From Myrica gale (lineage: Eukaryota > Streptophyta > Magnoliopsida > Fagales > Myricaceae): a stretch of DNA of 64,000 bases. Below are positions 20,810-31,649 of the stretch, piece after piece. The stretch is taken from NCBI GenBank assembly GCA_963930655.1, contig OZ005618.1, forward strand, positions 16,581,001 through 16,645,000. The letters run 5' to 3'. Every line of letters begins with the position of its first letter. The stretch's first letter is position 1. Made by a program: the position numbers and the translations under genes. The notes beneath the pieces were generated by a model that saw only the letters and a list, made by a program, of their open reading frames with translations, did not search any database and was not told where the DNA came from.

Positions 20810-21233
20810 GTGTCGACACCTTCCATGTATGTGTCGACACCTAGGAGTTTTGCCTGGAAACTCACTTTCGGGTGTATGACCAATGTGTCGACACTTATGT
20901 CCAATGTGTCGACACTTCTCTTCAAAGTATTGACCCTTCAAAATGCCTTGGAAACATGTCTTCGGGTGCATGTGCAATGTGTCGACACTAATTGCATATG
21001 TGTCGACACCATCAGCTTTGGCCTGTAAACCTTCATTCTGTTGACAGTGCAATGAGTCGACACCTCTTGGTCTATGTGTCGACACCTTCATCTTGGCCTG
21101 GGAACTTGCTTTCTGTTGAATGACCAATGTGTCGACACCTCTTCACTATGTGTCGACACCTTCATCTTGGACTGGGAACTTGCTTTCTGTTGAATGACCA
21201 ATGTGTCGACACCATGATGATATGTGTCGACAC
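20810..21233. repeat. Paired GTGTCGACAC array, 3' LTR (six pairs)
   Basis: Start positions pair as 20810/20831, 20885/20906, 20979/21000, 21054/21076 (first member one mismatch), 21129/21150 and 21203/21224. Within-pair spacing is 21 or 22 bp, and pair-to-pair spacing is mostly 74-76 bp. Each palindrome contains a TCGA core. Confidence 0.95.
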
Positions 21234-21491
21234 CTTCAACACTTAGGCTGAAAAGTGTTTCTCCTGGCACCAACAAGCAATCCCAAAACACCTACAATGT
21301 AACGTTTAACAAGTAAGCTTATGTAGAGTGTTCGATTATATCTAAGGCCGATGTACAACTAGAAAACTCTTGATATCATTTTCTTAAAACGGATTTTCAA
21401 ATGTAGAATCTAAAGGTTTAAAAACTCGTTGGAAAACTTTGTTATCATCAAAATCAAAATAGATTGTTTATAAAACAACCTTGGGCTAACA

Positions 21492-21505
21492 ATCTCCCCC
21501 TTTTT
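21492..21505 (-). other. Polypurine tract of the Copia element
   Basis: On the minus strand AAAAAGGGGGAGAT directly precedes the TG of the 3' LTR. It is the usual primer for plus-strand DNA synthesis. Confidence 0.9.
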
Positions 21506-22602
21506 GATGATGACAAACCCAATTAATAATAAACCGTTGATACCAAAATGAAAAGCTCCCCCTGAGATTAGGCTGGAGTTTTTCATGAGATTTTAGCAAA
21601 AAGAACTTTAAGATTCTACGAAAATTTTGCAAGAGTTCCCTTTGTAAATAGAGGTTTTCCAAATTTTCAAAATCTGTAAAAACACTTCTATAACATTCTC
21701 CAAACTCCCCAAACTTCATTCTTCAAGTTCAGATCACAAGACTTCGTATAAAGGAGAGTTCAAGGAGATTACCTGAAGCACGTTTCAAATATCCACAATT
21801 AAGAGCAAAGAGATAAGCACTTTGCAGAACCCTTAAAATCACCATTAGATAAACAATAGATGCGAGCATAATCAAATGATCTAATGGAGACATAAATTAT
21901 AGAGATATGCATAGATAAGGCAAGTCAAGTGATCATCCAACATCAAAATGGAATGTACTCAGTAAGAGCTAGAGAGTCAACATAATCACTTAAAACTTCT
22001 CCAAACTTTTCTTCCTTCTAACTTCTCCCCCTTTGGCATCATCAAAAATAGGCTAAGGGGAGGTCAAAGGCGGCTGGCTAAGTAGGTGGAGTCTTTGAAG
22101 TGGAGGTGGAAGGTTTGGATGTCTTGATAACAAGAGGAGGATACTCAATCTTAAACTTCTTCAGCCAACCCATCCAAGTCGTGGAGAATCAATATGTCCC
22201 TTCCATTTCATGAGGTCGAAGATTTCTATCAACTGTCATATGTACCGTTGTTGCCTTTACAACATCCTCAGCAGATGATTTCACTTCATCCACAGTGCTT
22301 TGAATCACATCACTTAGCAGCAAAGAGCTTCTTAATGTCATCAAAGCTCATCTTCATGTCGATGGCCAAATTCTCCAACTGTTGACCAACTTCTTTTATT
22401 TCTCCTTTATGTTCCCAAATGAAGCTTTAAAAGATCCCAAGTGAGGTTCATGTGAACTACCGACCTCTCTCCGTGAGGAAAATCCAAAGGGTGGAGGAGT
22501 AAAAGAGATAAAAGTGTGTTCTCCCATAGGGATCCTAGTTGTTGTAGGAGTCCTATCATTCGTTTCAGCTTCTTCCTTATCTTCTTCAGACTCGGAACCC
22601 TT
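21506..22602 (-). other. Copia internal region after the env-like ORF
   Basis: The minus strand continues the envelope-like reading with many stops (pieces such as VDEVKSSAEDVVKATTVHM). It then becomes non-coding up to the polypurine tract. No intact ORF is present. Confidence 0.5.
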
Positions 22603-23506
22603 TTAATTATCTCCCTGAGGTGTCATCGCACCTTTCTTCACCCATTCTCCTTCCATATTTTGCATAAAACCCATCAACCTAAGAGTTTTCTTGTTATACT
22701 CTTGAGAAGCTTTGGGTTTTTCTCTAACTTTCCCAGTTATATCAAACTCAAGGGCATGAAATAAGTGAGTGAAAAACATCCCATAGGGTAGCCCTTGTCT
22801 CTTCTTCTCAGTGGTAGCTTTCATGTGATTAATCATCAAATAGCCCAGATTCAAATGGGTTCGGGTGATCAGACAGTACATTATAAATATCTCCAAGAAT
22901 GTAATGTCTTCAAATTTTTCATTCCTTGGCAAGATAATATTACAGACCATGTAATGCAATATTCGTCTATGAATCATCAAGTCACTGGCAGTGGGTCTAA
23001 TCAACTCATTTAGGGTTGGATTATCCAACACAACCCTAAGAGTATCAGGAGGCTTTACCTCAGACATACCCATCCAACCATCAGCATCATAGAATCTTTT
23101 TCCATCATTGGGGGCCGATATCACTAAGGTTAGAGATGTGACAGACAAAACTAGTCACATTCTCAGCAGATGAAATATCTAGGTTTGAATACACCAACTT
23201 CACAAGATATGGAAAATAATCCAACTTCACAGTGACAAACCTACTCCATCCTTGATATTCAAATATCTTCTTAAAATCAAACCCATTCTCATTGAACCAA
23301 TTGAAATCTACCCATCTTCCACCAAGAACCTTTCTCCCTCTAAAATCTTGAACGAATTTATTTCTACATAGTCCTGGCCTGTAGATGTAGTCCTCGGTAG
23401 AAGGGACGACGGCTTCCTCAGTGCTTTTCCCTTTCTTCTGTTCTCTAGGACTGGCAGGTGATGGCGTCTGACGAGAGGAACACTTGGAACAGCTTGAAGA
23501 CATCAC
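22603..23506 (-). pseudogene. SIRE-type envelope-like ORF, frameshifted
   Basis: Two overlapping frames on the minus strand, 23506-23105 and 23148-22603, form one protein with a single frame change near 23110. The first begins MMSSSCSKCSSRQTPSPASP, is Ser/Pro-rich, then reads GGRWVDFNWFNENGFDFKK and VYSNLDISSAENV. The second has SDLMIHRRILHYMVCNIILP and IMYCLITRTHLNLGYLMINHM, typical of the plant retroelement protein often called env-like or putative plant transposon protein. No clear signal peptide or transmembrane helix is seen. Its role is unknown. Confidence 0.7.
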
Positions 23507-23639
23507 AGAGATGGGGGTGAAGAGTTTTAGGGCTTTTGGCGATGGATTTTTCGAATAAGGCAGCGGGTAATTCGTGCCGTTAGGGAGAGAAAAGAGGGTC
23601 TGTAAGGGAAGAGAAGTAAAGTGTTGACCCCATTTGCCC

Positions 23640-24093
23640 TAAAAGAGCATAAATATGACACGCATGCCCCTTGTTTTAAAAACACTGTGCCCGAAACATG
23701 TGTCGACGCATATTTCCTTGATGCAAACTGTCATGAAAACCAGAAGTGTTGACACTTGTATTACCAAGTGTTGACACATCCCATGCAAAGAAAGTTCCTT
23801 CAAAGATTTTACAAAGAACCAAGATTTTAAAATGAGACTGACAAAGAGCATACAAGTCAAAACATGTTCAATGCAATCAATAACACTAATCAAGAGATAA
23901 AACACAAATGTATCCATAATTCAATCATACCTCGATATCTTGTGTGTTCAACCTCTTTACCCTTTTGTCATTTTTTCATTTTGGTTGATCGACTCATTGG
24001 TGTACCCATCGGTTTTGAGTTGACCATCCCAAATCTTTTGAGTAGGTTTCTTGTGTATTTGGCTTGGTTTATAAAGATGCTCTCATGATTTGT
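23640..24093 (-). other. Copia internal non-coding segment
   Basis: The stretch between the polymerase remnants and the env-like ORF. Around 23695-23780 it has forms related to the LTR palindrome (TGTGTCGACGC, GTGTTGACAC twice). No ORF longer than chance is recognised. Confidence 0.5.
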
Positions 24094-25081
24094 TTAATCT
24101 GAAGCTCGAGAAACTAATTCAACTCTCCCATGAGGTTTACCTTTCATAACTTTGGAACAATCTTCACATAGAGACTCATTAGTAGAACCAAAAATGATAT
24201 GATCAACATATATTTTAATAATAAGCAATTCATTTGTCTTTTCCTTAATAAGGAGAGTGGTTTTGATCATACCTCGTGAAAATCTATTTTCAATAAGGGA
24301 CTCAACCGTCCATACCAAGCTTGAGTTGCTTGCTTCAAGTCATTTGTATTTTTATGAGCTTGAACACATTGTGTGGTAGGTTTTCATCTATAAATTCAGG
24401 AGGTTGTTCTATACACACTTCCTCAAAAAGATAACCATTAGGAGATGCATTTGAAATCATTACAACATGCAAAGGTCAGCAACATGCTAAAAGATTTTAA
24501 TCTAGCAACAAGTGTGAAGGATTTCATCAAAATCGATTCCCTCTTCTTGATTATAACCTTGGGCTACTAATCTAGCCTTGTTCCTTACTACAACCCCAGA
24601 TGGTATGTTTATTAAAAAAACACGATAAGCTTTGCTAGAGGTTGAATAGCCAAGAAACATACCTTCATCCGAAAACATGGAAGTAACCAATGTTGGGGTT
24701 TTCAACATTTTTAATACCGGGTATTCTTCCTTTACCATTGTCACCAAAAGTAATCGATTCCTTTTCTTTTGGGCTAAGAGATTTGAACCAACTCTTATCC
24801 CTTATCATGTGCTTGGAGCATCCACTATCAAGAAGCCAATGTTCCTTGACTTTGATTTACTTCAAGCACTCCTGCAAAAAGAATCATGTCTTGTCTTTTG
24901 GTACCCAAATCATTTTGGGTCCTTTGGTGTTAGAATTGAAGTCCCTTACCTTGTCCTTTTGAATCCACATAAATTTGATGCCATGAGTGGATTTCTTTCT
25001 AGTTAGACAAGTGTGTGAAATGTGACTAGATTGACCACAAAAGTTGCACAATGTAAATGATGGAGATGATTTTGTGATCAT
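24094..25081 (-). pseudogene. Copia pol remnants: knuckle, protease, scraps of integrase and RT
   Basis: Minus strand, in order: a zinc knuckle CNFCGQSSHISHTC (about 25050); an aspartic protease start HWLLDSGCSKHMIRDKSWF and TFGDNGKGRIPG; then directly an integrase-tail phrase SDEGMFLGYSTSSKAYRVF joined to an RT-start phrase VVVRNKARLVAQGYNQEEG. Further on is an RT phrase IYVDHIIFGSTNESLCED, where the catalytic YVDD appears as YVDH. The integrase core and most of the RT palm are deleted, and several stops interrupt. It cannot encode active enzymes. Confidence 0.82.
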
Positions 25082-25265
25082 ATAAGAATAAAGTTTCTGG
25101 TCATTGAAGGAGTCATATCCAAGACCACTTTTGTTGAAGCAACACCGTTGAGAACCAAGAAGAATGTCAAGGTTTTTCTTTCCTTAAGTAAACCTTGCAA
25201 GATCATTTGTAAGCAAGTCAACTTTCCTTTTCAAGGTGTCATTTTCAACAATCAAAATATTTGAC

Positions 25266-26375
25266 TCACTTTGCAAAGGTTTTTTTATTTTCATTTATGG
25301 TCCTCGCAAGATCATCTCTAAGAGATGTGACTTGATTTTTCAAGGTATCATTCTCTTTTGCAATACTTTCAAAATTCTTTTTAAGAGAACAATATTTTGA
25401 AAATATTCTTTTTAGTTCAACATATTGTTCATCAAATGCATCTTGCAATTCATCAAATGTGAAAGAGTAAATTGAAGAGTTTTGTACCTCATCTTCATTA
25501 TCCTTTGCCATGAAGCAAAGGTTTGCATCTTCATCATCACTTTCACTATCGCTTATGTAATTTGTCTTCCTCGAAAATGTTTTATCTCCTTGTTTCTTTA
25601 GGAGAAACTTCTTAAATCTCTTTATCAACAATTCCACGTCTTCATCATCTTTGGAAGACTCATCATCACTAGAGCATGACGCTTTTAATGCTATGCCCCT
25701 TTTTCTTCTACCTTCGTCCTCATCCTCCTTTACTTGGTTCATCTCATGTGTCATGAGAGATCTCATGAGTTCGTCAAGTGAGAGCTTTGTCAAATCCTTA
25801 GCTTCTTGAATTGCTGTCACTTTAGGCTCCCAAGTCTTAGGAAGACACATGAAGATCTTTCTCATCATTTCAACATTAGTATACTCTTTACCAAGAGATT
25901 TTAATCCATTTATAATATCAGTAAAACGAGTAAACATAGAAGAAATAGATTCATCAGATTTCATCTTGAACAGCTCATAATTATGCACAAGCATACTAAT
26001 CTTGTTTTCTTTAACTTGATTAGTACCTTCATGGGATACTTCTAGCTTATCCCAAATTTCTTTCGCGGTATCGCATCCGGAAATTCAATTGAACTCATTT
26101 GCATCGAGTGCACAGTATAGCACATTCATGGCTTTAGAATTTAAGGACATAAGTTTAAGATCGGCATCATCCCAATCTTTTTCGTCCTTAAGCTTACCCT
26201 CCTTGTCTCTAGGAAATCTAGGACCGCTGGAGATAACTCTCCACAGTTCATAGTCTACGGCTTGGATGTAAATTCTCATCCTTGCCTTCCAATAGTTATA
26301 AGCATTTCCATTGAACAAGGGTGGTCGATTTGTCGACTGCCCTTCAGCTAGAGATGTGCTAACTAGGGTTGTCAT
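25266..26375 (-). pseudogene. Copia gag, interrupted by one stop
   Basis: It starts MTTLVSTSLAEGQSTNRPP (26375), continues FNGNAYNYWKARMRIYIQAVD and ends the first frame at a TGA (26082-26084). In relatives this position is usually an Arg codon, so a CGA to TGA change is likely. The same frame goes on with DTAKEIWDKLEVSHEG, SISSMFTRFTDIINGLKSLG, LPKTWEPKVTAIQEAKDL and an acidic, coiled-coil-like tail to 25266. This is the usual gag-polyprotein capsid layout of SIRE-type elements. It begins shortly after the primer-binding site. Confidence 0.85.
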
Positions 26376-26396
26376 TCAAAAGAGCGATTAACCTCA

Positions 26397-26408
26397 GCTC
26401 TGATACCA
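26397..26408 (-). other. Primer-binding site of the Copia element
   Basis: On the minus strand TGGTATCAGAGC lies two bases after the CA end of the 5' LTR. It is complementary to the 3' end of initiator Met tRNA, as in most plant Copia elements. Confidence 0.92.
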
Positions 26409-26410
26409 AT

Positions 26411-27876
26411 TGTGAGTCTAAATAACAACCCAAGAGGGGGGTGAATTGGGTTTTTCAAAAAAAAATTAAATTCTTTTGCAAACAAACCCAAAACGTTCAG
26501 ATCTATTTCTAGGAAAACTAGAGACTAGATCTAAGCAGACAATGAGATTAACAATAATGGATAAGCAAGTTCAATTAAGCAATATCAGCAGAAATGAAAG
26601 ATGAGAGTTAGGAAGATGACACCAGTATTTTTAGGTGGTTCGGCCAACTCTTGCCTACGTCCACCCCCAAGGCTATTGACTTCCTTGGGCTTCCTTCACT
26701 ATTCTCCAAGTGAATACACACCTTAGCTTCCGGGGTGCTAAGGAACCGTTACAAAGCGTTTTCCGAGCTCACGCTTCAACTCTTTTCACAAATCCCAAAA
26801 CCTAGGGATTTCTTCTACTCTCACAAGTAGGATACAATGTTCACTCAACACTTGAAGGTTTTATGAGGTTTGGATACAATGATTGAAGGCTCTCTAAGCC
26901 AGATATACAAGTGGGTAGCTCAAGAAATGAAACGGCTCTCTAAGCCAAATCTACAAGTTTAAGAACCTGAGGTGAACTAGAAGAATACGATCTTCAAGGA
27001 AAGCTTCTGGATTTGCAAGATGGATCACGAGATTTCAAGGTCGGAAGAACTTCTCTTCTTCTTCTTTGAGCTTTCTCTCTCAAGAAATTAGGGCAAGGAT
27101 GATTTTCGTGTGAAGCTCTACCTTTCTCTTTCAATCTTGTTCTATTTATAGTCTCTAGGGCACCAAGGGCTTTCTTGTCATGTTTTGGAGCCGTTGGAGG
27201 GCATTTAGAGTCGTTGGAGACATTTTTAGAATGAGTGACGTCGCTCCAGATCTGAGAAATCGAAGCATGTGTCGACACCTTCCATGTATGTGTCGACACC
27301 TAGGAGTTTTGTCTGGAAACTCACTTTCGGGTGTATGACCAATGTGTCGACACTTATGTCCAATGTGTCGACACTTCTCTTCAAAGTATTGACCCTTCAA
27401 AATTCCTTGGAAACATGCCTTCGGGTGCATGTGCAATGTGTCGGCACTAATTGCATATGTGTCGACACCATCAGCTTTGGCCTGTAAACCTTCATTCTGT
27501 TGACAGTGCAATGTGTCGACACCTCTTGGTCTATGTGTCGACACCTTCATCCTGGCCTGGGAACTTGCTTTCTGTTGAATGACCAATGTGTCGACACCAT
27601 GATGATATGTGTCGACACCTTCAACACTTAGGCTGAAAAGTGTTTCTCCTGGCACTAACAAGCAATCCCAAAACACCTACAATGTAAAGTTTAACAAGTA
27701 AGCTTATGTAGAGTGTTGGATTATATCTAAGGCCGATGTACAACTAGAAAACTCTTAATATCATTTTCTTAAAACGGATTTTACAATGTTGAATCTAAAG
27801 GTTTAAAAACTCGTTGGAAAACTTTGTTATCATCAAAATCAAAATAGATTGTTTATAAAACAACCTTGGGATAACA
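26411..27876 (-). repeat. 5' LTR of the Copia element (1466 bp)
   Basis: It is near-identical to the 3' LTR apart from small changes, an A-run difference near 26457 and the absence of one 74-bp palindrome unit. It ends at the CATGG target duplication (27877-27881). Confidence 0.93.
27269..27618. repeat. Paired GTGTCGACAC array, 5' LTR (five pairs)
   Basis: Pairs start at 27269/27290, 27344/27365, 27438/27459 (first member GTGTCGGCAC), 27513/27535 and 27588/27609. Spacing within pairs is 21 or 22 bp. Confidence 0.95.
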
Positions 27877-27881
27877 CATGG

Positions 27882-29226
27882 ATCTCATTAGAGGGAATCC
27901 CTAAGACAACAACAGGATTAAGAATGAGATTAATCCATGAGACCAAAGACAAATCAACAAAGCGACGACAATCCAAGGGCCATCTAGAACTCCTCCAAAT
28001 AATGCAGGAGAATGGACACTCGAATAAGAGGTGCTGCAAAGATTCAATATCCTCGTTGCACAAAGAACAGATGGCGTCACCCTTGTAATTCGCTCCAATC
28101 GCAGTTTCCACACGGACTCGCTTAGGGAGGATGTTCCAGCAAACTTTCCACAAGAGGAGCTTCAGACGTTCATGGAGAAAGTTTCCAAAGGTTTTTCCAA
28201 TCACCCACAGACATCACCGCACCAGCTGGGGACACAAGAGATAACGATTTATACATAGGCTTCGTAGAAAAAATACCAGACTTCTCCAGGGTCCAAATCC
28301 AGCTATCTCTCCTATCAGATTAGGAAACAAAAATGTTTGAAATAGCCCTGCAAGTCGCAGTATCAAACAAGAGCTGAATAAGAGGCCAATTCCAACGCCT
28401 CGGATTCTCCAATAGCAGAGAAGCAACAGTCGCAACCAAGTGAAGAGAAATGGCGCCACTGCGAGGGATAGGTTTGAAGGAGGCTAGACTTGGGATCCAC
28501 GGATTCACCCAAATCTTGGTGGAGCGACCATCGCGAATCAACTTACAAACACCACGCTGAATCAAGAGAAACACCAGAGAAAGACCTCGCCAAAACCAAG
28601 ACATATTGCGCCCAGACCTAGCTTCAGACAAGTGGCGGGGCCCAAAAGCAATCCACAACAAAGGAGCAGAAGACGAAAACTGCCAAGCTAGCTTAGACAA
28701 AAGAGCTTGGTTCATCAAAACAAGAGAGCGAATACCCAACCCGCTAACAGATTTCAGGCGACAGATAGATGACCAAGATTTTAAAGAAAGATTACGAACT
28801 TTGGTTGGGGAAAAACCCCACCAGAAATTCTTAAAGGCCCTATCGACTTGAGAACACCATGTAAGAGGAAACCGCAAAACACTCATACCATAGGACGACA
28901 TAGCCGTAGCAACATAAGCAAGGAGAGTGGATCGACCCACTTGAGAAAACAACTTGGCTTTCCACCCAGATAACTTCCGAAAAATACGATCCTTAAGATC
29001 GGCGAGAGCTTCCGCTTTAATTCTAGGAGAGATGAGGGGTAGGCCCAGATGCTTCGCCTTCGCAGGGAAGGCAGACAAACGAAAGCTGGATGAGATCTGA
29101 GCTACCAGATGCGGGCTGGTGTTCTTACTAAAGTGAATGGATGATTTCTCACGTTTCAACATCTGGTCAGACCAACCCATGTAAGTCTCCAAACACTCGT
29201 TAATAACAACCACCTCCTGATCAGTA
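27882..29226 (-). pseudogene. RNase H-bearing LINE, 5' part (RT end and zf-RVT)
   Basis: The minus-strand frame 29213-28320 (297 aa) and its continuations show the thumb and connection of a plant LINE reverse transcriptase: HLGLPLISPRIKAEALADLK, LSGWKAKLFSQVGRSTLLAY, FWWGFSPTKVRNLSLKSW, GLGIRSLVLMNQALLSKLAW. A zf-RVT domain follows (LWKVCWNILPKRVRVE, CSLCNEDIESLQHLLFECPF). The left frame is interrupted by the Copia element at CATGG. Frameshifts separate the pieces. The catalytic FADD part is lost to 5' truncation. Confidence 0.88.
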
Positions 29227-29892
29227 AATCAAGATCCTTGATTCATTGGGCGCTTATGCACCCTTTTTATTTAAGATGTTGGGTTTGCAAACCAATGGGC
29301 AAACAAAGCACATGAATACTTTGTTGGAGGAATACTTGAGATACCTTTGTGTCTGCAACTTGCAAAAGTCGTCGGCAACTAGCATCAACCTTTTTGAGCT
29401 GAATTGAGGGAACTAACCTCTTACGCCCCACAAGATTGCAAGACATATGTGTGCGGGAAGGTGTTCAACGACCTTTCAGTTTGCTAACCAATTGGATTTT
29501 GAAGTGACGAACAACTTACTCACCAATTTTTGAAGAGAATCTGAAGAGGGTAAACACAGCGCGACCTTGTTCCTAAGGACGATGGTTCATTCGAAGTCTT
29601 GAAGATAGTAGGCAAAGTAGCCTACCGATTGAAGCTTCACTCAACCTTCCATGTGATTTTCCTAAAACCTTACAATCTCTTAGTAATCCAAGGAAGGATG
29701 AAGTTCAAGAGAACCCCTAATGTTCAAAAGGAGTCTGATAAAGAGGCAGATAAGATATTGACCCAACGTAAAAAGGGCCAAAACAAGAAGAATAGGCAGA
29801 CTTACTATCTTGTGGTATCCTTCACGGAGTTGGAAGTGACATGGGAGAAGGATACCTCCTTGTGGAGGCAGTTTAAGAAGCTGGTTCAGTAG
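29227..29892 (+). pseudogene. Ty3/Gypsy integrase end and chromodomain (right part)
   Basis: It resumes the integrase after the LINE: QTNGQTKHMNTLLEEYLRYL, a decayed form of the usual DGQTERVN region. From 29599 a 97-aa frame follows: KIVGKVAYRLKLHSTFHVIF, LKPYNLL, then YYLVVSFTELEVTWEKDTSLW, which matches the C-terminal chromodomain of chromoviruses. It is a pseudogene with several frame changes. Confidence 0.8.
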
Positions 29893-31040
29893 TACTTGGA
29901 CAGCTCTTTGACAAGGTCGTCAGACTCTTTTGGTGAGGGTGGTCTGATAGATCCTATGAGAAATCGGTTAAATGGTGGGATCTCGTGACATTTAGCACCA
30001 GTGTCAACCACCACCTATGGCGTGTGAGGGATTACGCATATGGACAAGTTTGTGCTTCCTTGATATGGGCTAGTATAGACTTAACTCCCTTGATGGTTGA
30101 GCTGAGCTAGAGCTGGTGTGGGCAGGTGGCGTGCCGCACAAAGTGTCGCAACGGCCTGTGCATGACATGCAATCACTGCTTACTATGCGCGTTGGCATGC
30201 TATGCTGCCTTCAAGTGCAGAGCCATACGCCCTTGCAAAATCTGGTGCACACATTAGTTGCAGACTGGTGAGTTACTTGCCCGTGCATGTTGTGTTGTGT
30301 GTTTGGCACACCATGGGGTCTTGACTCAGTCTTTAGGGGCATGGACAAGTTGCTGCTGGATTTGTACAACTAATTGATTTAGACGCAGACAGTTGTGGGG
30401 CACATAGCTAGGAGGCCTTGGTGCCTATTGCGCACCCCACTAGCGATTTCCTTAGGCAGTGAGCATACTGGTAGCCCTCCAGCTGCCCACCTTAGTGCCT
30501 ATATTTGACATAGATGCAGAGCTTGAAATGTCGTTTGCTGGGACATTGAACCCAAAACTTATGAATGAGTCCTATGACTTATGAAGAGGAAGCAAACAAG
30601 AGAATGAGTAAGTTTGAGCACAACTCGATCTCCAACTTGGAACTCGAGGGGACTTCTTCCTTGGTCGTCATATTTCTTCATATGTAGTTGTGCCTTCGCA
30701 ATATTATCCTCAACTGCTGTCAGTAGCTCTTGCTTGTCTTTTGCGAGCTTAGGGCTGCTGCATACTGTCTTGTCTTAGTCTGCATCCAGTCGACCGCTGC
30801 AGTTACCGTTATCCCAATGGTCAAAAAGTCAGAATGGATATTTTTGAAAATAGTACCTAGTCGATCATTCACCATTCGGTCGATCACTGGTCAACCTCTA
30901 CATTTTAACTTATAAGTCGGTTCATTTAAAAATACAATTTTGACCTTCTTGATAACCCAATTTTGAAGACTAACTCCCTATAAGTATAAAGAAGGTTTGA
31001 AAGTTTGTATAGGGATGATTTAAAAACACTTAAAGCACAT
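29893..31040. other. Gypsy 3' flank and unassigned sequence
   Basis: The start, to about 30100, is probably the 3' non-coding or LTR part of the Gypsy element and repeats a motif seen at 18510-18590. The rest is GC-richer but without recognised genes. A few 60-80 codon frames look like chance. Confidence 0.4.
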
Positions 31041-31047
31041 TATGACT

Positions 31048-31228
31048 CTGTTTGTGTAACAAAATTTTAGTCATCTAAAATTTTATCATCAGTACAAAAT
31101 ACTCTCTATCCTCACTTTTTCATCAATTTTCATACACTTTTTCACTAACTTTTTCACTCTCTCTCCTCACTTTTTCATCAACCTCAATACCTAAAATTTT
31201 AACAACCCTAAAATGTTACTTCTGAAAC
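31048..31228. mobile_element. Possible small MITE
   Basis: The ends CTGTTTGTGTAACAAAATT and (reverse complement of right end) CTGTGTTTCAGAAGTAACAT are loosely inverted. The inside is rich in ACTTTTTCATCAA repeats. A TGTTTGG-like end is common in plant MITEs. No target duplication is secure. Confidence 0.3.
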
Positions 31229-31649
31229 ACAGTTGTCAAACTAGTGATGAGAAATTTATGCTAGCCTTAAAAGATATGCAAGTGTGATTCAAATCTTTGT
31301 CAAAAGTGAAACTAAGAGTTACAAGATTATACCCTATAGCTTAAATCTGTCCAAGAATTCAACCAAGATTATAGCGGTCAATTGTTAAGCAAGGACAATG
31401 GCAGTGGTTGCTCAAAAGGTATTTGTTCAAGTAGGAGATTGAGTCTGAAAGGTTGAGTTTCTGGTGGTTTCCTCGGATAATTTTGACTTTGAAAGGTAGC
31501 GGTGATTCCATTCTGTGAGGGATTACTCATTGTGGATGAAAGGTAGCCATGCTTTGTGCATGTGTGGTCTAAGGGTAAAGAAAATCTATCGGACATAAAG
31601 AATGGTGTTATGTCAACCATGCAAGTTAAGCATGGGCTGTCAAAAATAC

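Larger units (their letters stand above)
19952..21491 (-). repeat. 3' LTR of the Copia element (1540 bp)
   Basis: It starts (minus strand) with TGTTAGCCCAAGG next to the polypurine tract and ends GTTATTTAGACTCACA at 19952. It has six pairs of the GTGTCGACAC palindrome, against five in the 5' LTR. Two stem-loops, CCCAAGG/CCTTGGG (20207-20230) and CCTTAGC/GCTAAGG (20262-20284), are shared with the other copies. Confidence 0.93.
19952..27876 (-). mobile_element. SIRE-type Copia retrotransposon with both LTRs, internally deleted
   Basis: A 7925-bp element with target duplication CATGG at 19947-19951 and 27877-27881. The 5' LTR is 26411-27876 and the 3' LTR is 19952-21491; ends are TG and CA. The primer-binding site TGGTATCAGAGC (initiator Met tRNA type) lies at 26397-26408. 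The polypurine tract AAAAAGGGGGAGAT is at 21492-21505. On the minus strand the order is gag, CCHC knuckle, protease, fragments of integrase and reverse transcriptase, and an envelope-like ORF as in SIRE/Maximus elements. Most of integrase and reverse transcriptase is missing. The LTRs differ at only a few sites plus one 74-bp unit, so insertion was recent. It probably moved with enzymes from a full copy. Confidence 0.93.
19196..29226 (-). mobile_element. 5'-truncated LINE (-) inserted in Gypsy, itself split by Copia
   Basis: The 13-bp direct repeat AATCAAGATCCTT at 19183-19195 and 29227-29239 flanks the whole block. The LINE is 5'-truncated inside the reverse transcriptase and ends in poly-A (poly-T at 19196 on the plus strand). 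Removing the Copia element and one CATGG restores LINE continuity. Removing the LINE restores the Gypsy integrase reading across AATCAAGATCCTT. Confidence 0.9.
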
